The notes under the pieces are model-generated. The model searched no databases, was not told where the DNA came from, and was given only the letters and a program-made list of their open reading frames with translations. Made by a program: the position numbers and the translations under genes. From contig OX327702.1 in assembly GCA_946807835.1 (NCBI GenBank), positions 8,122,001-8,186,000 on the forward strand: a DNA stretch of 64,000 bases, read 5' to 3'. The stretch comes from Ailanthus altissimus. Lineage: Eukaryota > Streptophyta > Magnoliopsida > Sapindales > Simaroubaceae. Shown here in pieces: positions 45,426 to 58,591 of the stretch (position 1 is its first letter; every line of letters begins with the position of its first letter).

Positions 45426-47613
45426 TAAATATCAAATGATAAACTCTTTAATTATAACTTAAACTCTTTAAGCTTAGAATATTAGTTAAACTCTTTAATT
45501 AATTATGTTATTTTCAAAGTAAAGATTTTGTTCTTGTTTTATTCAATCTCTTTGAACAACAGAAACCAAATCTTTTGTAAGCATCAATGGTCAGCCATAT
45601 AAAATGAAGGAAAAGATGAATAAAGCTTATTTCAATATTTGAAACTTTCCTTTCGTTTTGCCCATGAAATGGCTGAACTCTTCACACTTCAAAATGAAAC
45701 AATTTCATCATTTTATTAATTTTCCCTTTCTTTGTCAAACAAGACTCCACCACCATGCTATGCCATTACCCTTGTGTTTATTAGTTTTCATTTGTTTAAC
45801 CAAAAATAATATGAACATTCATATTGTCAATGATTTGTTGACTTAAAAAAAATGAAAACAATTTTTTTAAATGGCATATGGATGACCATGAAATGAAAAA
45901 TAAATTTTTATTTACATTGTCAATAAATAGCCCACATATTTTATTTTTGTTTATTCATAATAACACATGTGCAATTCTCAATTATTTATTCATTTGTTGA
46001 CTAAAGATTTTGCAAAACTCTTTCGCAATGGATATATGTAAACACATTGCTGACCATGTATTTGTTTAAAATGGAAAAAAAAATATTCATTTTATAATAA
46101 AAAAATCAACACTTGATTTATTGAATAATTGACCCATGCCATTTTATCTTTCCATTATTGCCATTTAATTTTATATATTAGTTTAACTTAACAATTATTA
46201 ATTAATTAAAAAAATAATTTCATAATTAATTAATGACTTTGCTTATCTCATAAGTAAGAGCATTTTGGTTATTTCTAAGTTAAATATCCAAAGGTCCGAA
46301 TAGTGTCACGTGTCATTATCTCATTGGTCAACAACTCTTGTGAATCAATTAATGTATTTAACTTTTAATTTTGGCACGTGCATATCTTAAGGGAACCTAA
46401 AATAAATATCTCGATTTGGTAAAATTTACTTAATTGAACTATTCAATCTGGTACACTGCTTCAGTGCACAACGAGTACACTTTACATTGTGGGACTCCCT
46501 AATTTCATGCCCGATTTGTCAAAGGTTCACTCCATGTGCATATGTCACGGATATTACAAATCAAAGCGTTAGACTATACAAGCTGATGTCATAATATATT
46601 CGTATAATCCTTTCGTCACTTATATCCTGGATGAACGGAGATATAGATCACCATCGTCAAATTTCTATGTGTTCATCCATGAACTTATCTCTAGATTCAT
46701 ATTTCAATAAACAACATATGCAAATACTTTTACGATATTGTTTAACCTAACGAAAAACTCTTTTTTAGGTCTTATGCTTGTGGCCATAAGACTTCCTAAA
46801 ATATAATCTTGGAGCATCAGGATATACAACTCACCCATGGGAGCTGACATATCCCATATCTATGTACACTGAACTCCATGAGCATTGGACCATACCCAGT
46901 GACACGTAGCAGTCATACCATGAAAGGTCTTTGACATACATAAAATCAAAGTATGGTGAATCACTTACAAGCCCACCGTAGAGCTTAGGTTAAAGGGCTA
47001 CGAATACTACTCTACTTGAGAAGATCTTCCATTGAAGGCTTCATGGGATGTTTATTGTAGGTTCTCATGATTCTATTCGATATCCAATCCTAGCTAAATA
47101 CCCGTATGCCTATATGAGTTTTCAGTAAGCTCATGGTTAGTTTAAAACAACTATCTGTATTATACAAAAATAGCATACACTGATCTATGCGTAAAAGGAA
47201 TTCACCAATAGACCCGCATCGGCTAAAATAGATCAGGAATATAGTATTTGAGAACCTACTTGCATAATGACATTTCCTAGCACCTATTGTAACTTTTTAT
47301 AACTATATCATTAGGTATATTCTCAGGTCTTTATCCCATTACAAACAAGGTTCTAGCTCTTTAGAGTTCGTTGATTATTATAACCTATTAACTCTTTAGC
47401 ATTTATAATTATCAGCGATGCTAACTCTTAACGCTAATCTAAACTCTTTTAAACCATATCTAAACTTCTTCAGATCATACAATGTCTATAGCATTACAAG
47501 CATGATACCATATATTATAAAATTAGCGATTTAATATGAAATATTTATTGTATAAATATTAACAATTAATATTCGTACAATATTGAAATAGCACATAAAT
47601 ACTAGTTCCAACA
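45426..47613 (-). mobile_element. Second large LTR, divergent and probably truncated
   Basis: The minus strand starts TGTTGGAACTAGTATTTATG at 47613. From there to about 46380 it follows the same family (blocks matching the dispersed GGTATGGTCCAATGCTCATGG and TGACATATGCACATGG stretches). From 46380 to 45426 similarity is weak and the usual LTR end is not seen; it abuts the LTR of element M. Right flank TATTT; no left duplication could be assigned. Confidence 0.7.
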
Positions 47614-48293
47614 TATTTAATATGAGAAAAATAACTATTACAAAGATGGATAAGAATGCCAAACATAAGGTTAGAAGCAATTACACTTTTGCTTTATATT
47701 TATATATTGCTACTAGTTTATTACATTTTTCATGAAAGTTAATATACAAGAATGTGCATAAATATATGTACTTAAATGTAGACACAAAATTTGAGTCATT
47801 GATTAAATGCAATCTAATGGTAAAATGATTGATGAGTGGGCTCTGTTTTTTTTTTCTTTTACTTTGATTTCAACCATTGGGTTGTATGAAATCATGACTC
47901 AAAATTTTACCATAACTAATGGTAAAAGGATTAATGAGTTGGCTCTATTTTTTTTTTTCTTTTACTTTGATTTCAACCATTGAGTTGTATAAAATCATGA
48001 CTCAGAATTGTGTCGACAGTTAAAATAAAAAATTTAAATTAATATATCCTCACCCATATATAAGAGTATTATGACATATGAACTCTTACACAAACTGATT
48101 TTCCATCATAATAACACTCCTCACATTCTCCTTTAACTAACTCCATTCATTTTTTATTTTTGCCTACCTACTATTTTCATGCCACAATAGTTCGTATAAG
48201 AAAAGTTTGTCCATGTAGTGTTATTGTATGTATACATATATAAGAAGGTTATCTCCATAATAAGTAGTTTCAATGTTATATTTGGTGATTCAG
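47614..48293. other. FtsH intron remainder before the AAA exon
   Basis: It is AT-rich and contains the 102-bp tandem duplication listed separately. It ends in the acceptor GTGATTCAG at 48285-48293. No coding sequence is seen. Confidence 0.6.
47814..48010. repeat. 102-bp tandem duplication
   Basis: The unit starting CTAATGGTAAAA at 47814 repeats at 47916 with few changes; both units hold a T-run and the block CTTTTACTTTGATTTCAACC. Confidence 0.9.
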
Positions 48294-49022
<729 letters not shown>

Positions 49023-49521
49023 GGTATCTTATTTTTCATATGCTGTGACTTATACTTCTGCATTGTGTTATTATTTTCAGGTTCGATTGAGAATAGTTTT
49101 AGTGTTAGCAAAAATGTTTTCAAATTTCCCAAAGCCACATTATTTTCTAGCTGAAATGGACAAGCTCTTTTTAGGTAGAAAAATGCTTGAAAACCTTTCA
49201 TAAATGTTGAGTGATGATTTAGCAAGAACTTTATAGAAAAGCTTTGCTTTTATTATAAAAACATGAGAGTACAAGGATAACTGAATTTAATACATTTTTC
49301 CTAATATGTAAACATCAGAAAGTTACATGTTGTTTACATATTATGTTTAAGATATCATGATATGGGTGTATGTGAATGGTATTCGAGACTTTTGTGTGAA
49401 CATCTGCGAGTTTTGACTTCTTTAGTTATTATTGTTTTGAAGCTTTAGGTTGAATTTCTTTTGTTCCTTCACCAGATCATAAGAGAAAGAAACAAGGTAA
49501 AATGTAGAAAGTTCTTAATTA
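49023..49521. other. FtsH intron after the AAA exon
   Basis: It starts with GGTATCTT just after the exon and continues AT-rich to the copia 1 LTR. The frames 48934-49203 and its antisense are an exon tail read into the intron. No other feature is seen. Confidence 0.6.
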
Positions 49522-49764
49522 TGTATTGATGATGATGTGAGTTGTATAAATGATATTTATATACAAGTAATGATCATAGATAATGATCTGTTGAGATAAT
49601 ATTTTTATCTTTATCTCTAAATACAAACAACTTGATATATACGTATACATTTTATCATATGATCAGGTTTTATCTATATCCCAATTTTCTAATCAATCTT
49701 CTTTGCCTTACTTAACTAACTTACTGTTGCTTCTTCATATTCACAGGTTTCAGCTTCTCTAACA
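49522..49764 (-). repeat. 3' LTR of copia 1
   Basis: On the + strand it runs from TGTATTGATGATGATG to CTTCTCTAACA. It lacks a stretch of about 30 bp that the partner LTR has near 63675-63705. Confidence 0.9.
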
Positions 49765-49783
49765 CCCCCCCGCCCCTCCCCCC
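49765..49783 (-). promoter_or_regulatory. Polypurine tract of copia 1
   Basis: The minus strand reads GGGGGGAGGGGCGGGGGGG directly before the 3' LTR start TGTTAG. All but one base are purine. This is where plus-strand DNA synthesis would start. It is the most G-rich stretch in the window. Confidence 0.9.
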
Positions 49784-51931
49784 TTAAAGTTGGAATAGGA
49801 AGAATAAACATGAAGCTTGTCATAAAATTGTAAAATTTATGTCCTGCAAGTGCTTTAGTAAAGTCATCAATCATTTGTTCATCAGAGGATCGATGATGAA
49901 TAGATATCTTCTTGCTGGCTATTTTATCCCTGATGAAATGGATGTCGATTTCAATATGTTTTGTTCTGCCATGGTGAATTGGATTGACAGTTAAAGCTAT
50001 TGCACTTAAGTTATCACAGAGAACTGTTGTAGGTGTTGTTAGTTGTACCTGCATTTCAGAGAGTAAAGAATGTAACCAACATATTTCTACTGTGACATAG
50101 GCTTGGGCCCTGTACTCTAATTCGAAGCTTGATCTAGCTACTATACTTTGTTTTTTAGAAGACCATGAGATGAGATTGTGGCCAAGGAAAACACAGTATC
50201 CTCTCATTGATTTCATGTCTGCTATGTCACATGTCTAGTCAGCATCACTATAAGTTGTCAAGGTGATTTGTCCTGAGTTGAATAATAACAGTCTGTGATC
50301 TTTTGTGCCCTTAAGATATCTAAGTAGTCTTTTGCTAGCTTACTAGTGAATGGTTAAGGGAGCTTCCATAAATTGGCTTAATTTGTTGACTGCAAATACA
50401 ATTTCTAGTCTTGTAATGACAAGGTATTGTAAAACGCCAATAGTGCTTTGATACAATTTGGAATCTGAAAAGGCTTCCCTTATGTCTATATTGAGCTTTT
50501 GACCTATGATCATTGGAGTAGCACAGTTGTTGGCTTTAGCAAGATTTGTTATGTGTAACAAATCATTAATATATTTAGACTGATAAAGCTTTATGCCATG
50601 TATGTTTCTGGTTACCTCCACTCCAAGGAAACAATGCAAAGGTCCTAAATCCTTCAATTTGAACTGTTGATTAAGATCATAAATAACTTGTTAAACAATA
50701 GTGAGATTGTTTTCTTTGATGAGAATGTCATCTACATAGACTAATACATAAGTGATGTAGGTGTTTTTGGTTTGAATAAATAGTGTAGGATCTGACTTAG
50801 CATTCTTGATTTCCCATTGAAGTAGTGCCCCATTGAGTTTTTTAAACCAAGCTCTAGGTGCTTGTTTTAAACCATAAATGGCTTTCTTAAGTTTGTAGAC
50901 ATGAGAGGGCTTGTTGGAGCATATGAAACCTTTTGGTTGAGGCATAAAGACTTTTTCTTATAAGTCACCATGCATAAATGCATTGTTAATATCTATCAGC
51001 CTCACTTCTCATCCTTTCATGACTGCTAAGCTTAAAACCACTTTAATAGTGGGTGTTTTAGCCATTGGACTGTAAGTCTCTGAGTAATTTATTCTTGCAA
51101 CTTGATGAAAGCCTTTCACTACCAATCTTGCTTTGAATCTTTCTACTGAACAATCTAGGTTGTGTTTTACTTTAAAACTTCACTTGTTATCAATGAGTTT
51201 GTAATTTTCAGAAGGAGCAACTAACTTCGAGGTTTAATTGGCTATGGGGGCATTATATTCTATCTTCATGACTAGAAACCACTTGTCATCTGAGATTACA
51301 CCTTTTATAGAAGAATAAGTTTCAAAAAGTGAGTGGTAACTGATAGTAGGCTTTGATGAGATCATGGTTAAAAACGTCTTTAATTTAAAAATACTTACCT
51401 TAGCTCCATTGAGCATTGGATATAAAGGGGCTAAAGTCTTTTTGAATTGTAATTGTAGGACTATTGGTGGCATAAGTTATGAGAATTGATTGTTTATTGT
51501 GATATAAGAGATTGTAAGACTATTCTGACCTAGTAAGAGTAGAAGATCTTGACATTCTGAGGTAGAAAGGAAAGTGCTATTATAGCCTAGTAATTGTTGA
51601 AGATTTGCTAATTCTGAAGCAATGAATGGTGCTCTTGAACTGTCTATCTTTAGACTTTGCTCAGTGTTGGCAAATAATGAAATCTTCTCTATATGATGCA
51701 CTACTTATGGAAATAACAACTGATATGATTGTGTAGTGACAAATTTGTTTAAAGTTTTATTATCAAAACTAAAGTCAGATTTGAAAGGAAATTTTAGTTC
51801 ATTAAAGATCATATTTCGAGGTATGTATACTCTTCTTGATTCACTTAAACATTTTTATCTCGTGTGATTGTTGCTATATCCTCTGAAGACACATCTACTA
51901 GTCCTTAATTCTAGTTTGACATTGTTATAAG
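49784..51931 (-). pseudogene. Copia 1 reverse transcriptase and RNase H
   Basis: Minus-strand pieces: a leader near 51701-51234 (SYHSLFETYSSIKGVISDDK, the link before RT), RT at 51000-50343 (YKLKKAIYGLKQAPRAWFKK, VLVYVDDILI with both catalytic Asp, MKDLGPLHCFLGVEVTRN, SKYINDLLHI), and RNase H at 50216-49784 (ISWSSKKQSIVARSSFELEY, CDNLSAIALTVNPIHHGRTK, HIEIDIHFIRDKI). Stops and frameshifts split these. The domain order is that of Ty1/copia. The YVDD motif lies at about 50728-50740. Confidence 0.92.
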
Positions 51932-52405
51932 TGTTAGGATCGGTGCTTACGTGTCATCCCTGAATGTACATATACTTGTGTATTTATACAAGTATACATT
52001 CTCATTAAATCGCTAATACCAATTTATATGGTACCATGCAATGTAACATTACAGACATTGTAAATCTGAAGAAGTTTGGATCAAATCTAAAGGAGTTTAG
52101 ATAAGGGCTCATAGTTAGCCACGCTGAGAGATATAAATGTTAAATGTTAGCACAGCTAAGGGTTTAGCTAGTTATAATACTCAGCAGGTCCAAGAGTTGG
52201 AACCTTGTTTGTAATAGGACATAGACCTGGGAATATATTAGTAACTGCATAGTTGCAAGAGTTGCAATCGGGTGCCAGAAAATGCTAGTTGCACAAGTAT
52301 GTTCTCGAATAATTGTCCCTGATCTATTTCTGCTGATGCCGGTTTATCGGTGGATACCTTTTTATATAGATCAGCATATGTCATACCTATAAGGTATAGT
52401 TGCGC

Positions 52406-54578
52406 AATCGAAATTTGTGCTTATGTGTCATCCCATTATGTATGAATATTTATTTAATATTTATACTAGTGTTGTTATTTCAATAAATCACTAATTATAT
52501 TAATATATGGTAAGATGCTTGTAACGTTTCAGACATTTTTCGATCTGAAAAAGTTCAGATCTGGTCTAAATGAGTTTAGATCAGTGCTAAGAATTAGCAA
52601 CGGTGAGAGTTATAAATGCTAAGAGTTGGCACTGATAAGAGTTACCAGGTTATAAGAGTCAGCGATATCTAAAGAGTTAGAACCCTGTTTGAAATGGGAC
52701 AAAGACCTAAGAATGTATTAGTAATGACATAATTGCAAAGAGTTGCAAATAGTGCTAGGAAATGTCATTATGTAAATATGTTCTCAAATATTATGTTCCT
52801 GATCTATCTTCACTGATGCAGGTCTGTCAGTGAATACATTAACAAATATATAGATTGGTGTATGTTTATATCTGGATGGTCCAGATGATTAGTCTTAGCA
52901 AACCATGAGTTTAGTGGAAGCTCGTATAGAGATACAGATATTCAGTAAGACTGAATACTGAACAGACTCACAAAGATCTCCAATAGACATCCCATAAAGC
53001 CGTCAATGGAGGATCTTTCGAGTTGAGTAGTATTCGTGGTCCTTTGATCTAAGTGCCACGGTGGGCTTGTGAGTGATCCACCATACTGTGGTTCCACACA
53101 TGTCAGAAACCTTTCATGGTCTGACCGCTGGGTGTCACTGGGTATGGTCTGATGCTCATGGAGTCCGAAGTGCATAGATATAGGATCCATCAGCTCATTT
53201 GGGTGAGTATTATATCCTAATACTCTATAGATTGTATTTCAGAAAGTCTTATGGCCATAAGCAATAATTCCAGGGAAAAGAGTTTAACCCTAGGGATAAA
53301 TAATATTACAAAAGTGTTTGAAAATATTATTTATTGAAATATAATTCAAGAGATAAGCTTTTAGTCGGGCATATGGAGATTTGACGGTGTTGATCTATAT
53401 CTCTGCTTTACTCGGATATAAATGATGGAGGGATTATATGAATATGTTATAACCTCAACTTGCATGGTCTAATGCGCCACTTTGTAATATCCGTAACGTG
53501 TGTGTGGGGTATCGTTCACGGACGTATGGAGGAGTTCTATATGACAATTCGGGCGTGGACCTAGAAAGTCTCACAATATGTAGTGTATTCGTTGTGCACT
53601 GGGGCAGTATAATGGATTGAACAGTTTCATCCTAGAAATTCCAGCAAACTGAAAATATGTTTCGGGGTTCCTCGGGTTGTGCACTTGTTTAAACTTAAAT
53701 GTTAAGTATATTATTTAATTAGTTGACAAGAGTTGTTAACTAATTAGATATTAACAAGTGGCACAATTTTATTGTATGAATTATTTTACCATGAATTCAA
53801 CCATTTACCATGTTAGTAAAATCAAATAAGGTAAATATTAATTATTCAAATAGTTTTTGAATAATTAAATAAATGTTATTTAAATAAATAAAATATGATT
53901 TTATTTATTTATTATTTTATTCCTAAATGGAAGACATACCTAATTTGAGAAATATAAACTAAATTTAGTGGAGCACCATTTTGTAATTAATGGTTAATTT
54001 TATTAGACCATTAAAATGGCCACCAAAAATGATTTTGGTAGTTGGCCACTTAATCTAATTTTGGTGGAGCACTTGTGAAGTTGTTGTAACCACTAAAATA
54101 GTTGAGTTTCAATTGTGTTAACATGAGAGTAAATGAAAATTCATGCAAGGGTTGAGAGGAAAAAGAAGAGTTGATTTTTTAGAGAGTTTTTCAAAGTACA
54201 AAGACTTGTGAGAAAAACCAAAGGAGAAAGAAAAATAAATCCTTTATATTTTTCTTTCTATATTCAAAACCTTGTTGCTGGAGATCATACTGCTGTTATT
54301 CTAGCTTCACAATCCCACCGGATTGTTGTGAACTAGAATTGGACAAGAGTGCACTTCAAGGTGAGCTCAAACTTGGAGTAAGGATATTCGAAATTGGAAA
54401 TCTTCATCGGAGGTCTTCAAAGGTATGTTTTTGTATTCTTAAATTGTTAAGAATTGAACTACATGTGTATATATTGATTACTTGATAAATTCCGCTGCCA
54501 AATTCATGTATATGATGCATAATTTTATTTTTTCAATATGTACACAATCACATGCATACACCCTAAAATACGTCAACA
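52406..54578 (+). mobile_element. Inner LTR of the large-LTR copia family
   Basis: It aligns with 4870-7074 from GAAATTTGTGCTTATG to the end GTCAACA. The first bases, TGTTGG in sister copies, are changed or lost, and the outer LTR is deleted at the same place, so a deletion took the left junction and no target duplication can be read. The hairpin is at 54298-54339. This copy shows the undecayed terminus GTCAACA. Confidence 0.85.
54298..54339 (+). other. Conserved hairpin near the LTR 3' end
   Basis: The outer arms ATTCTAG/CTAGAAT are perfect. The inner arm TTCACAATC pairs with GATTGTTGTGAA apart from a 3-nt bulge, around CCACCG. It is the best-paired copy of its subfamily. Confidence 0.65.
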
Positions 54579-55712
54579 AATACAAGTCTAGAGATAAGAC
54601 ATGGATGAGTACAAGGGGATTTGACGGTGATAATCTATATCCCCACACATCTAGGATATCATGACTGAAGGACTATACGTATGCGTTGTAACCTCAACTT
54701 GCATGGTTCAATGCGTTGATTCGTATATGGGTGATGTGTGCGTGGGAATTGCTCACGGACTCATGGAATTGTTTCATTTGACAAATCGGGTGTAGGACCT
54801 AGAGAATCCCGTGATATAGAGTGTACTCGTTGTGTATTGAAGCAGCGTGCCGGATTAAAGTGTTTAATCCAGTAATATTCAGCACTATCACAGGAATGCT
54901 TGTATATCTGTATTTACGTGCTAAATACAATAATTAGTTAATAATTGTTATTTACTAATTGTATTATGACACGTGGTGTATTGTGAACCTTCAGTTGAGT
55001 TTATCCAAGTGTAGGATTTAGTGAGAACCACTAGGGGGTATACTTGGTAATTATTCATGAGGGGCAAAATGGTTATTTTATACTTTAATTATTTAATGGT
55101 TAAATAATCAAAATATCTCTCTTATTATATTATATTATTATTTATATTATATAATATATAATATTATTATTTTATTTTATATATAAAGAGAGAGAAAAAG
55201 AAATTGTGAGTTTTTTGGGTGGTGGCCGAGAGAAAGAGAAATGGAGAAGAAGAAGAAAGAAGAAAAAGAAAAAAAAAATTAGGGAAGAATGAAACTGTTT
55301 CATTTTTCTCTATGCTTCCAATTGAAGTAATAGTAGATTGCTTCAAATTCTCCATTTCTTATTCTTTTAGAGAAAATGATATAAACACACACCTAGCCAT
55401 TTTAGGGATTAAAAGTTAATCCCGTGCTAAATATAGGCCTGCTATTCAAGCTCATAAAGCCCACCGAGTTGGTGACTAGAATTGCCCGCGAGTTGGTCTC
55501 CATGCGGACTCCAAAAAAATACATGTATAACTTTACACTTTAAGGTGAGTTCTCAATCTTTCTAATATATTAATGTGATTAATATATTTAGTTATTATGT
55601 TTATTGTATATTTCACGCTTCCGCAACGTTTAAATTCGTATATGATACGCATTATAGGCAATAGATACAATAGCACATGCATACACCCACATGTATTAGA
55701 TCCCACACAACA

Positions 55713-56420
55713 ATAAGGTCTTAGGATAGGATAATAAAGACTCCCAAACACTCTTAAGAATTTGTAGTCAGGTTTGACTTAGAATAATTTATAGAAAGGA
55801 GATGTGTTGTTTAAAACACTAGTAGGTAATCAATTTATAAAGTATGTTGCTATATTAATGTCTTCCCACCAAAATTTAGTTGGCATTCTAGCTTGTGATA
55901 GCAATGTCAGTGTTGTTTCAAGCAAATGTCTGTGTTTTCTTTTAATTTTTTTCATTTTGATAATGTGTGTATGGGTAAGGATGTCTAAAAATGACTCTTT
56001 ATTGTTTAAGGTATTTGTGGAGTGGTTTAAATTCTCCACTCTGGTCAGATTGAATACTTTTAATAGGTCTTCCAAATTGTTTCTCAACTAGGCTTTTAAA
56101 TTTTAAGAACACATAAGTTGTTTCTGATTTTGTAGTTAAGGGATAAACCCAAGTGTACCTAGTAAAGTCATCTAGGAAGCTAATATAATATTTAAACCCT
56201 TTTGTAGAATTTATAGCAGCTGATCCCCACAAGTCTGTATGGATCAATTCTAATGGTTTGAGAGAGTTGGACTGTGAAGTACCACAATGTAGTTTATTAT
56301 CTTTGACTTTACTAGTAGTGGGAACAAAAACTTTGATTTAAATGTAAGGAATCTATTTTAATTTTATTGAAAGCGGGTATGCTTTTACAATTTTTTATAA
56401 CTTGCTTCAATACACTGTTA
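55713..56420 (-). pseudogene. Copia 1 integrase
   Basis: The minus strand reads MIHTDLWGSAAINSTKGFKY and ISFLDDFTRYTWVYPL, then SIQSDQSGEF (56247-55999): the first Asp of HTDLWG and the second of SDQSGEF belong to the DDE core. After a frameshift, KRKHRHLLETTLTLLSQARM and PTKFWWEDINIATYFIN follow (to 55830). The third acidic residue, Glu of the VAERKHRH-type block, is not seen; Lys stands near it. Integrase joins element DNA to the genome. Confidence 0.88.
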
Positions 56421-57747
56421 TTGGAATGTCCTAGTTTCATGTGTAGCGGGTTGGAATTATTTTACTGTTTATTCTTTGAAATTAAAGCTAATCCCGAGTC
56501 TAGTCATTTCTGATGAGAAGGCTCTTTATTGACTTCTTTATTTGTTTCTTCAAGGGACAAATGATTACGATGCACCTTATGATAAGAAGACTTCTTGTCA
56601 GGCACTTGATACAATCCATTTACAATAGTTCCTTTAAATAACACCATTCCCTGCTTTTTGTCCTTGATGAGCCATGAATTTTTATAAAATCCAACAAATA
56701 TGGGATTGTCAGAACCTAATTTAGATACACTAATGAGGTTTTTGGATATCTTTGGAACAAAGAGTGTTTGATTTAATTTTATGTTTGTGTGTGTGTGTTG
56801 TTGGTGACAAGTAATGTAATAGAACCAAGATGAGAGATGTAAAGTTTACCACCATTACCTACTATTACTTTTTTAGTCCTTTTATACTCACTTCTATTGT
56901 TGAGATTGGATAGGTTGTTTGTTAGATGACTGGTGGTACCACTGTTTAGGTACCAATTCTGATCCCTAGCATTATCTGTTGTAATCACAAAAGCTGCAGG
57001 TCTATTTTGATTCCCTAGTTATAAACCATTATAGCTGTCATCGAATTTGTGCCAACACTTGTCTGCTGTATAGCCTGTTTTGCCACAAATCTGGCATGTA
57101 GGTCTTGGATTATTGTTGGATTTGTTGTTGAAATTTCTGTCACTTGAAAGTCTGCCATAACCTCTTTCTTGATTGAGGTTTCCTCTACCAGTATTGTTTT
57201 TCCTCTATTGCTGAGTATAGTTTTGAGAATTGCTCCTTTGAACAATGTTTGCTTGAATGTCAAGTGTTATGTGAGCAAAAAGTTGATCAATCCTGCTTTC
57301 ATGATTAAGCAACATTGCATATACCTCTTGCAAAATGGGAAGTTCATTTCTTGAAGTTATGTTAACTATTATAGAATCAAAATCCGAACCAAAACCAGCT
57401 ATATATGTATAGAATCAAGTCATCATTATTAACAGGATTACCAGTAATAGCTAAATGATCAGCAATGGTTTTCATTTTAGTGAAGAAGTCACTTCCAGAT
57501 AGAACTCCCTTTTTAGTTGTACGGAGTTGCATGCGAAATTGAAGTATTATGGCCTTTGATTAAGAGGAAAACAACCTTCAATTGCTGTCCATAATTCATG
57601 TGTTGAGGTACAATTGATTACTGTACCAAGTATATTTTTAGTCATTGTTGGTAAAAGCCAATTAAGTAACAATTGATCTTGTTTCATCCAGATGGCGTAT
57701 TCTCAATTTGAGGTGGTTTCAACAATATTATTTTCATCAGTAGAGAT
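56421..57747 (-). pseudogene. Copia 1 gag and protease
   Basis: Minus strand. The gag part at 57747-57300 reads ISTDENNIVETTSN and YAIWMKQDQLLLNWLLPTM. A zinc knuckle at about 57090-57045 reads CQICGKTGYTADKC, a CCHC box with His changed to Tyr. The protease at 56988-56780 reads WYLNSGTTSHLTNN; the active-site Asp of D-S-G is Asn. The GAG-pre-integrase part follows to 56421 with stops. The gag N-terminus is separated by copia 2 and lies at 63480-63393 (ANNFPTLKLDR). Confidence 0.88.
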
Positions 57748-57943
57748 TATTAGAATAATTATTATAAAGGTATTTTAGTCTTTTACTAGTTTGCTTATAT
57801 TTTTCTTATTTCTCATTTTTCATATTGTATTGTATCTTTCATTTTTTTTCTCAGTTTTGCAATACAGAACCGATCTCTTTTCCTCTTCTTTGTTCTTCTC
57901 ATTTGCATTTCTTTCTTCTTCCTCTTTGCATTTGAGTAATTCA
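57748..57943 (+). repeat. 5' LTR of copia 2
   Basis: It begins TATTAGAATAATT (a decayed TGTTAGAATAATT) and ends GAGTAATTCA just before the primer site; about 196 bp. The 3' part is pyrimidine-rich with AT-rich promoter-like sequence at 57765-57835. No second LTR is present for comparison. Confidence 0.75.
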
Positions 57944-57945
57944 TA

Positions 57946-57957
57946 TGGTATTAGAGC
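57946..57957 (+). promoter_or_regulatory. Primer-binding site of copia 2
   Basis: TGGTATTAGAGC differs at one base from the initiator tRNA-Met site TGGTATCAGAGC (C to T) and lies two bases after the LTR end. Confidence 0.9.
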
Positions 57958-58591
57958 TTTGATTATGGAATGTAGTTTTTATCTCTTTAAGAACAAGGGC
58001 AAAATTTGAGGGTTCAAGATTCTCATTTGATTCAATTTCTTCACTTTGTTTTATAGCTTCAATCAAGTAAGGATTTATTATTCTAGCCTTGGGTAATCAA
58101 TTTCCTTCAAGTTTCACAAAGATCAAGCATGTTTGCATAGAGATTGATCCTAATTTTAGCATATTAGGATTATTTCGAATTTGTGGTTGTATTTTGGATT
58201 GTTACTGTTCTAGTGAGAAATTAGTTGTGGAAGGAAAATATTCTGGTTTTGGGTATATTGAGGGGATTGGAAGATTGGCAGGGATCATCTTGTCAAAATT
58301 TTAGCTTTTTGGGCAGATCTATAATTTGTTTAAAGATTGTGGTATTTTTTGTAATTACTTAAAAGTTTAAGTCTTTTTTGTAATTTTGGAAAATTTTGGG
58401 ATATATTTGTAATTTTTGAAATAGTTAGGGCTCATTTGAAATTTTAAAAAAGTTCAGGGGTGCATTTAAAATTTCAAAAGTTCAGGGGTGTATTTATAAT
58501 TTCAAAATAATTCAAAGGTGCTTTTACAATTTCTGAAAACTCAGAGGCATATTTGTAATTTTTGAAATTTTGGGTACTATTTGTTTTTGCA

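Larger units (their letters stand above)
51932..55712 (+). mobile_element. Solo LTR of the large-LTR copia family, itself interrupted
   Basis: It starts TGTTAGGATCGGTGC and ends CCACACAACA, flanked by ATAAG at 51927-51931 and 55713-55717. It sits inside copia 1, between RT and integrase. A second LTR of the sister subfamily occupies about 52406-54578. About 450 bp of the outer LTR, matching 24250-24700 of the copy at 23793, are missing at that point. The hairpin is at 55444-55482 and the AT tract at 55120-55185. Confidence 0.92.

Noticed and set aside
55219..55419. A Lys/Glu-rich small protein
   Set aside because: It is the translation of a purine-rich LTR tract (GAA and AAG runs) also present at 25310-25430 and antisense at 43740-43800.
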